From Stenotrophomonas tumulicola (GTDB lineage Bacteria; Pseudomonadota; Gammaproteobacteria; Xanthomonadales; Xanthomonadaceae): a DNA stretch of 64,000 nucleotides. Positions 60,559 through 64,000 of the stretch are shown here, piece by piece. The stretch lies in NCBI RefSeq assembly GCF_014117215.1, contig NZ_JACGXS010000009.1, forward strand, positions 1-64,000, written 5' to 3'. Every line of letters begins with the position of its first letter. The stretch's first letter is position 1. The notes under the pieces were generated by a model. That model saw only the letters and a program-made list of their open reading frames with translations. It did no database searches and had not been told where the DNA came from. Both the position numbers and the translations under genes were made by a program.

Positions 60559-60780
60559 GGGAGACGGAGTGGACAGGGGGCACCTCGGACTGCGCGCGAC
60601 AGCTGGAATCCCCGAGTTTTACGCAATGCCGGCCGCAGGGGGAAGTGTGCAACGGCCGGGGCGCATAACATGAACGCATTTAGAAATTATTTCAGGCAGA
60701 AGACGGGGGAGGTTGGTGCGCTGAACCGTTGAGTAAGTGTTCCGCATGGTGCGGACCTTGGTTTCAACGGGGAACAACGA

Positions 60781-63666
60781 ATGAAGCAATCGGTGCTGAG
60801 TGTCGCGTTGGCAGGCCTTCTGGGCGCGGCCGCGATGGGAGCTGCCGCGGATGCGGCGGCAATGGGATTCCACATCAACGGGGACAAGGTGTTCCTCAGC
60901 GGCGGCGTGACCTATGCCGACGTGGTGGCGCTGCCGGCGCTGCTGGCCAAGGCGCAGGCTGAAGGGCACCAGATCCGTGAGGTGGTGCTGCGCACCTCCA
61001 ACGGCGGTGCGCTGGTCAGCGGTGAATACCTGCAGGCCGTGATCCGCACCGCAGGCCTGGACACCATCGTGTCCGGCCATTGCATCTCGTCCTGTTCGAT
61101 CATGCAGTCCGGCGGCGTGCAGCGCTACATGGCCGGCGACCTGCCCACCGTGGATTCGGTGCAGATCCATGCGGCCAGCAGCGGCGGACGGGTGATCTAC
61201 TCGCCCTCGCCGCGCATGACCGGCATCTACACCCGCAACTACGGCGGTGGCATGGACAGCAACCTGCTGCACAAGGCCATGTTCGAAGTGGTGCGGCCGA
61301 ATGGGCTGCTGGTGTTCAGCGACCCCAGCCGCACCACTGGTGATTCGGTGAGCTTCGATCCGGATGGCAGCGGCGCCAACCGCGAGACCTTTCCCGGCCA
61401 GGACATCTTCAACAACAACATCATGACCGCGCAGGGCTACCACGACCCGGGCGATACGCTGCATGTCACTGCCGATGCCAGCGGGGACATCAACCCCGGT
61501 TACCTGCGCACCGGCAAGTTGCTGCAGGCCTTCGTGGACGATGACTTCGCGCGCTGGGACGACGACAACTACCAGACCACCTACATCAACCTGGCCCAGT
61601 CGATCTACAACGCGTCCGGTGACGGACCGCAGGGCATCGGTGCCGGCTCGATCCAGGATTACCTGGGTGATCCGGAAATGCAGGCGCTGCTGCTGTCCAA
61701 GCTGCGGTTGGACGAGCTGGATGCCAGCGTGCTGGACGATTCGGCCGGCGTGATCCGGGTATCCAACGGCGCGGTGTGGCAGACCGCTGCCACCACCGGC
61801 GCTGATTACATGCTGGTGGAAGACGGCACCATCGCGCTGGAGGGCGGTGCGCTGCGCGCAGCCGAAGTGCGGGTGCAGGCCCCCGGGGTGCTGGTGGGCC
61901 ACGGTGACATCGCCGCGCCTACCCTGGACCTCGACGCCATGTACGGCGGCGCCGGGCCTTCCTGGCGCGAGGATGGTTTCAACCGCCTGCGTGTGTATGG
62001 CGCACTGATGCCGCGCGGTGGCGACCTGGTCACCCACGGCTACGTCAACATCATGCCCGGCGGCAGCGTGCTGTTCGACGTGACCGAGGCCGGTGGCACC
62101 GATACCGGGCGCCTGCGCGTGGGCAGCTTCTACGACGGCGGCGCCAACGACGGTGCGCTGGTGATCGCCGAGGGCGCGCACCTGGCCTTGAACGTGGCGC
62201 GTGGTTTCTATTCTGACGGCTACCGCCGTGACCTGGTGGAAGGGCCGATCTACGAACAGGGCTTCGATGGCGTGGTGCGGCTGGGTGATGCCGACTACAG
62301 CGCCAGCATCGCAGAGGGCGAGGTGTTCCGACCGCGCCACAACTCGCTGCTCAGCTTCAACGTCAACCAGGTGGAAGATGGGCTGTGGCTGACCGCCAAC
62401 CCCGGCTTCGACCAGCTGGAACTGTTTGCCAATGCGCGCTCCGGCGATGGCCTGGGCCAGGTGCTGGCAGCCGCCGCCAACGGAAATCCTTCGGCGATGA
62501 AGCCGCTGCTGGGCGCGCTGCAGTTCGCCGACCGCGATGTGATCCAGCAGCAGGCCGGCGCACTGCGCGGTGATGCGCACGCCACCCAGCGGCTGGCTGA
62601 CCTGGCACTGGTGGGCACCATCGGCAACGTGGTGCAGCAGCACCAGTTCGCCACGCGCAGCAGCGGTGGCGACAGCACCGGGCTGGCGGTACAGGCGGCG
62701 CAGGCCGCATCGGCGCAGCCGGGCATGGCCAGCGGCAGCCTGTTCAACCAGCTGGCGATGCATCTGGTGGAGCCGGCCACCACGGCAGGTGGATCCACCA
62801 CCGATGCCGGTGGCCAACGTGGGCATGGCATATGGGGCCGCGGTTTCGGCGGCCAGGGGCGCATTGATGGCGGCGATGGCGTGGCCGGCATGACCCATAC
62901 CATCGGTGGCGTGGTGGTGGGCGCGGACACGCGCCTGGCCGACGACAAGGTCGGCCTGGGCGTGAGCGTTGCAGCAGCGGACATGTCGACCAAGGGCCGC
63001 GATGGCGCGGCATTCACGGGTGACGTGCGTGCGCTGGATATCGGTGGCTACCTGGATGCGACCTATGCGCGCGGCTACCTGTCCGCATCGGTGCGTTACA
63101 CCGACCTGCACCACGATACGCGCCGCAGCATCACCGGCATCGAGGGGTTGGAGGCATCGTTACGCGCCAAGCATGACAGCAGCGCGGTATCGGCGCGGCT
63201 GGAACATGGGTTCTCGTTCACCACGGCCGGTGGCGCGGTGATCCAGCCGCTGTTGCCGGTGCTGGATTACACCCGCCTGTCGCGTGCACGTTTCAATGAA
63301 GGTGACGCACCCGGTGCGCTGCTGGGCCGCGACGATGGCCTGGAAAGCATCCGCGTCGGCGCCGGGCTGCAGTTGTTCAAGACCTTCCAGGGCAACAACG
63401 GCGAGCGCATCACCCCGCATGCCCGCGTGGTCTGGCAGAAGGAGCTGGGCGATTCATCGGCACGCTATGCCACTGCGTTCACCGGCGCGCCAGACCTGGT
63501 GTTCGGCGCGGACAGCCGTGCACTGGGCGAACAGCTGCTGTCGTGGAACCTGGGCGTGACCAGCAGGGCCAGCGAGCGCCTGTCGGTGATGCTCGATTAC
63601 GTGGGTGAACGCCGTGATGGGCAGACCCAGAACGCGGTGATGCTGGGCCTGGGATACCGGTTCTAA
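60781..63666 (+). CDS. Autotransporter with a ClpP/SppA-like N-terminal passenger domain
   Basis: 961 residues from ATG 60781, which has GGGGAAC upstream. Signal peptide to about residue 24. At 64-135 the passenger looks like a ClpP/crotonase-fold serine peptidase: LRTSNGGALVSG (oxyanion-type turn), SGHCISSCSIMQSGG with candidate Ser at 103 or 104, and His at 130 (VQIHAAS). This resembles periplasmic COG3904-type proteins. A beta-rich passenger follows (about 330-530), then the autotransporter barrel (about 690-961: RGHGIWGRGFGG onward to the terminal GLGYRF). The combination of ClpP-like head and type V barrel is unusual. Divergent from a FecI/FecR/receptor operon. Confidence 0.88.
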   Translation: MKQSVLSVALAGLLGAAAMGAAADAAAMGFHINGDKVFLSGGVTYADVVALPALLAKAQAEGHQIREVVLRTSNGGALVSGEYLQAVIRTAGLDTIVSGHCISSCSIMQSGGVQRYMAGDLPTVDSVQIHAASSGGRVIYSPSPRMTGIYTRNYGGGMDSNLLHKAMFEVVRPNGLLVFSDPSRTTGDSVSFDPDGSGANRETFPGQDIFNNNIMTAQGYHDPGDTLHVTADASGDINPGYLRTGKLLQAFVDDDFARWDDDNYQTTYINLAQSIYNASGDGPQGIGAGSIQDYLGDPEMQALLLSKLRLDELDASVLDDSAGVIRVSNGAVWQTAATTGADYMLVEDGTIALEGGALRAAEVRVQAPGVLVGHGDIAAPTLDLDAMYGGAGPSWREDGFNRLRVYGALMPRGGDLVTHGYVNIMPGGSVLFDVTEAGGTDTGRLRVGSFYDGGANDGALVIAEGAHLALNVARGFYSDGYRRDLVEGPIYEQGFDGVVRLGDADYSASIAEGEVFRPRHNSLLSFNVNQVEDGLWLTANPGFDQLELFANARSGDGLGQVLAAAANGNPSAMKPLLGALQFADRDVIQQQAGALRGDAHATQRLADLALVGTIGNVVQQHQFATRSSGGDSTGLAVQAAQAASAQPGMASGSLFNQLAMHLVEPATTAGGSTTDAGGQRGHGIWGRGFGGQGRIDGGDGVAGMTHTIGGVVVGADTRLADDKVGLGVSVAAADMSTKGRDGAAFTGDVRALDIGGYLDATYARGYLSASVRYTDLHHDTRRSITGIEGLEASLRAKHDSSAVSARLEHGFSFTTAGGAVIQPLLPVLDYTRLSRARFNEGDAPGALLGRDDGLESIRVGAGLQLFKTFQGNNGERITPHARVVWQKELGDSSARYATAFTGAPDLVFGADSRALGEQLLSWNLGVTSRASERLSVMLDYVGERRDGQTQNAVMLGLGYRF

Positions 63667-63775
63667 GGCCACCGCCGGCGCCTTGCCGGCGACGTGGCAT
63701 GACTCCCGCCATGCACAGCGCGTGCATGGCGGTTCCTGCAGAAGCAAGCGCCGTCAACCGAAAGAGGATCCCGTA

Positions 63776-64000
63776 ATGCGCAATCACGTAGCTACCGCCC
63801 TGGGTGTCGCCGTTTCCCTGTGCCTGGCCAGCTCTGCTGCCTGGGCACAGTCCTCCGCGCCGAAGGTCTGGTCGCAGGGCATGGATAATGAAACCGGGTA
63901 CAGCAGCTTCATCGTCAAGTACCGCGACGGCACCACGAAGCGAACCTCTGCCGCTGCCGCGAAGGCGGGCATCAGTGCGCGCTTCGGCCAGCAGCAGCGC
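63776..64000 (+). CDS. Secreted protease precursor (subtilisin-like), cut by window end
   Basis: Only the first 75 codons lie in the window. ATG 63776 follows AGAGGA. Signal peptide MRNHVATALGVAVSLCLASS, cleavage near AWAQ. The beginning of the pro-part, YSSFIVKYRDGTTKRTSAAA, resembles inhibitor-like propeptides of S8 serine proteases of Stenotrophomonas and Xanthomonas (StmPr-type). The catalytic domain is outside the window, so the family is a guess. The preceding gap (63667-63775) has GC-rich palindromes, possibly a terminator for the autotransporter gene. Confidence 0.6.
   Translation, partial: MRNHVATALGVAVSLCLASSAAWAQSSAPKVWSQGMDNETGYSSFIVKYRDGTTKRTSAAAAKAGISARFGQQQR

Overview
The window looks like a chromosome segment of a Stenotrophomonas species (family Xanthomonadaceae). 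It is GC-rich, carries two Oar-type TonB-dependent receptors, has the 895-residue homodimeric AceE, and is dotted with short GTAG-headed palindromes of the SMAG/REP kind known from Stenotrophomonas maltophilia. The assignment rests on these features, not on a database search.

0.6-13.1 kb is a divergent cluster that looks built to salvage cell-wall peptides. The minus-strand arm holds an NlpC/P60 endopeptidase, a dipeptide (L-Ala-D/L-Glu type) epimerase, an RpiR/MurR-type regulator, a YkuD-like secreted protein and an amino-acid permease. The plus-strand arm holds a transglutaminase-fold secreted protein, an Oar-type TonB receptor, a beta-lactamase-fold serine hydrolase and a VanX-type D-Ala-D-Ala dipeptidase. 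Two operator-like palindromes lie in the shared promoter region. 13.1-33.6 kb is mostly core genome: EF-hand protein, HAD hydrolase, HglS/YdcJ, CoA-transferase, glnE, VUT/YhhQ transporter, ELM1-like protein, nitroreductase, YceI lipoprotein, siderophore-interacting protein with its PadR regulator, and a SpoIIE/STAS partner-switching pair. It is interrupted by two unrecognised effector-like genes (17.3-19.3 kb) and by many REP/SMAG arrays. aceE follows at 33.7-36.4 kb.

36.4-46.6 kb is an accessory island with lower GC. It holds a DGQHR-domain gene coupled to a HEPN-like gene, a broken IS3 element, an AAA/STAND-like ATPase coupled to a gene of unknown type, a DUF3427-HNH endonuclease, and a three-gene operon with an antitoxin-like protein. 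It resembles a defence island and contains the best candidates for an undescribed system. No integrase or tRNA gene was seen at its edges.

46.6-64.0 kb returns to host-like sequence: a membrane protein, a second Oar-type receptor, a DHA2 efflux pump with a TetR-type operator, a LysR/SDR pair, a third effector-like paralogue, a 31-codon membrane peptide, a FecI-FecR-TonB receptor signalling system, an autotransporter whose passenger begins with a ClpP/SppA-like domain, and the start of a probable subtilisin-type secreted protease cut by the window edge.

Two themes recur. Genes are packed with 4-bp stop/start overlaps (1860, 37395, 42127, 45315, 45599, 60004). SMAG/REP elements also shape gene ends: they supply stop codons for at least three genes, and in two places tandem arrays have copied the last 10-13 codons of the adjacent gene along with the palindrome.
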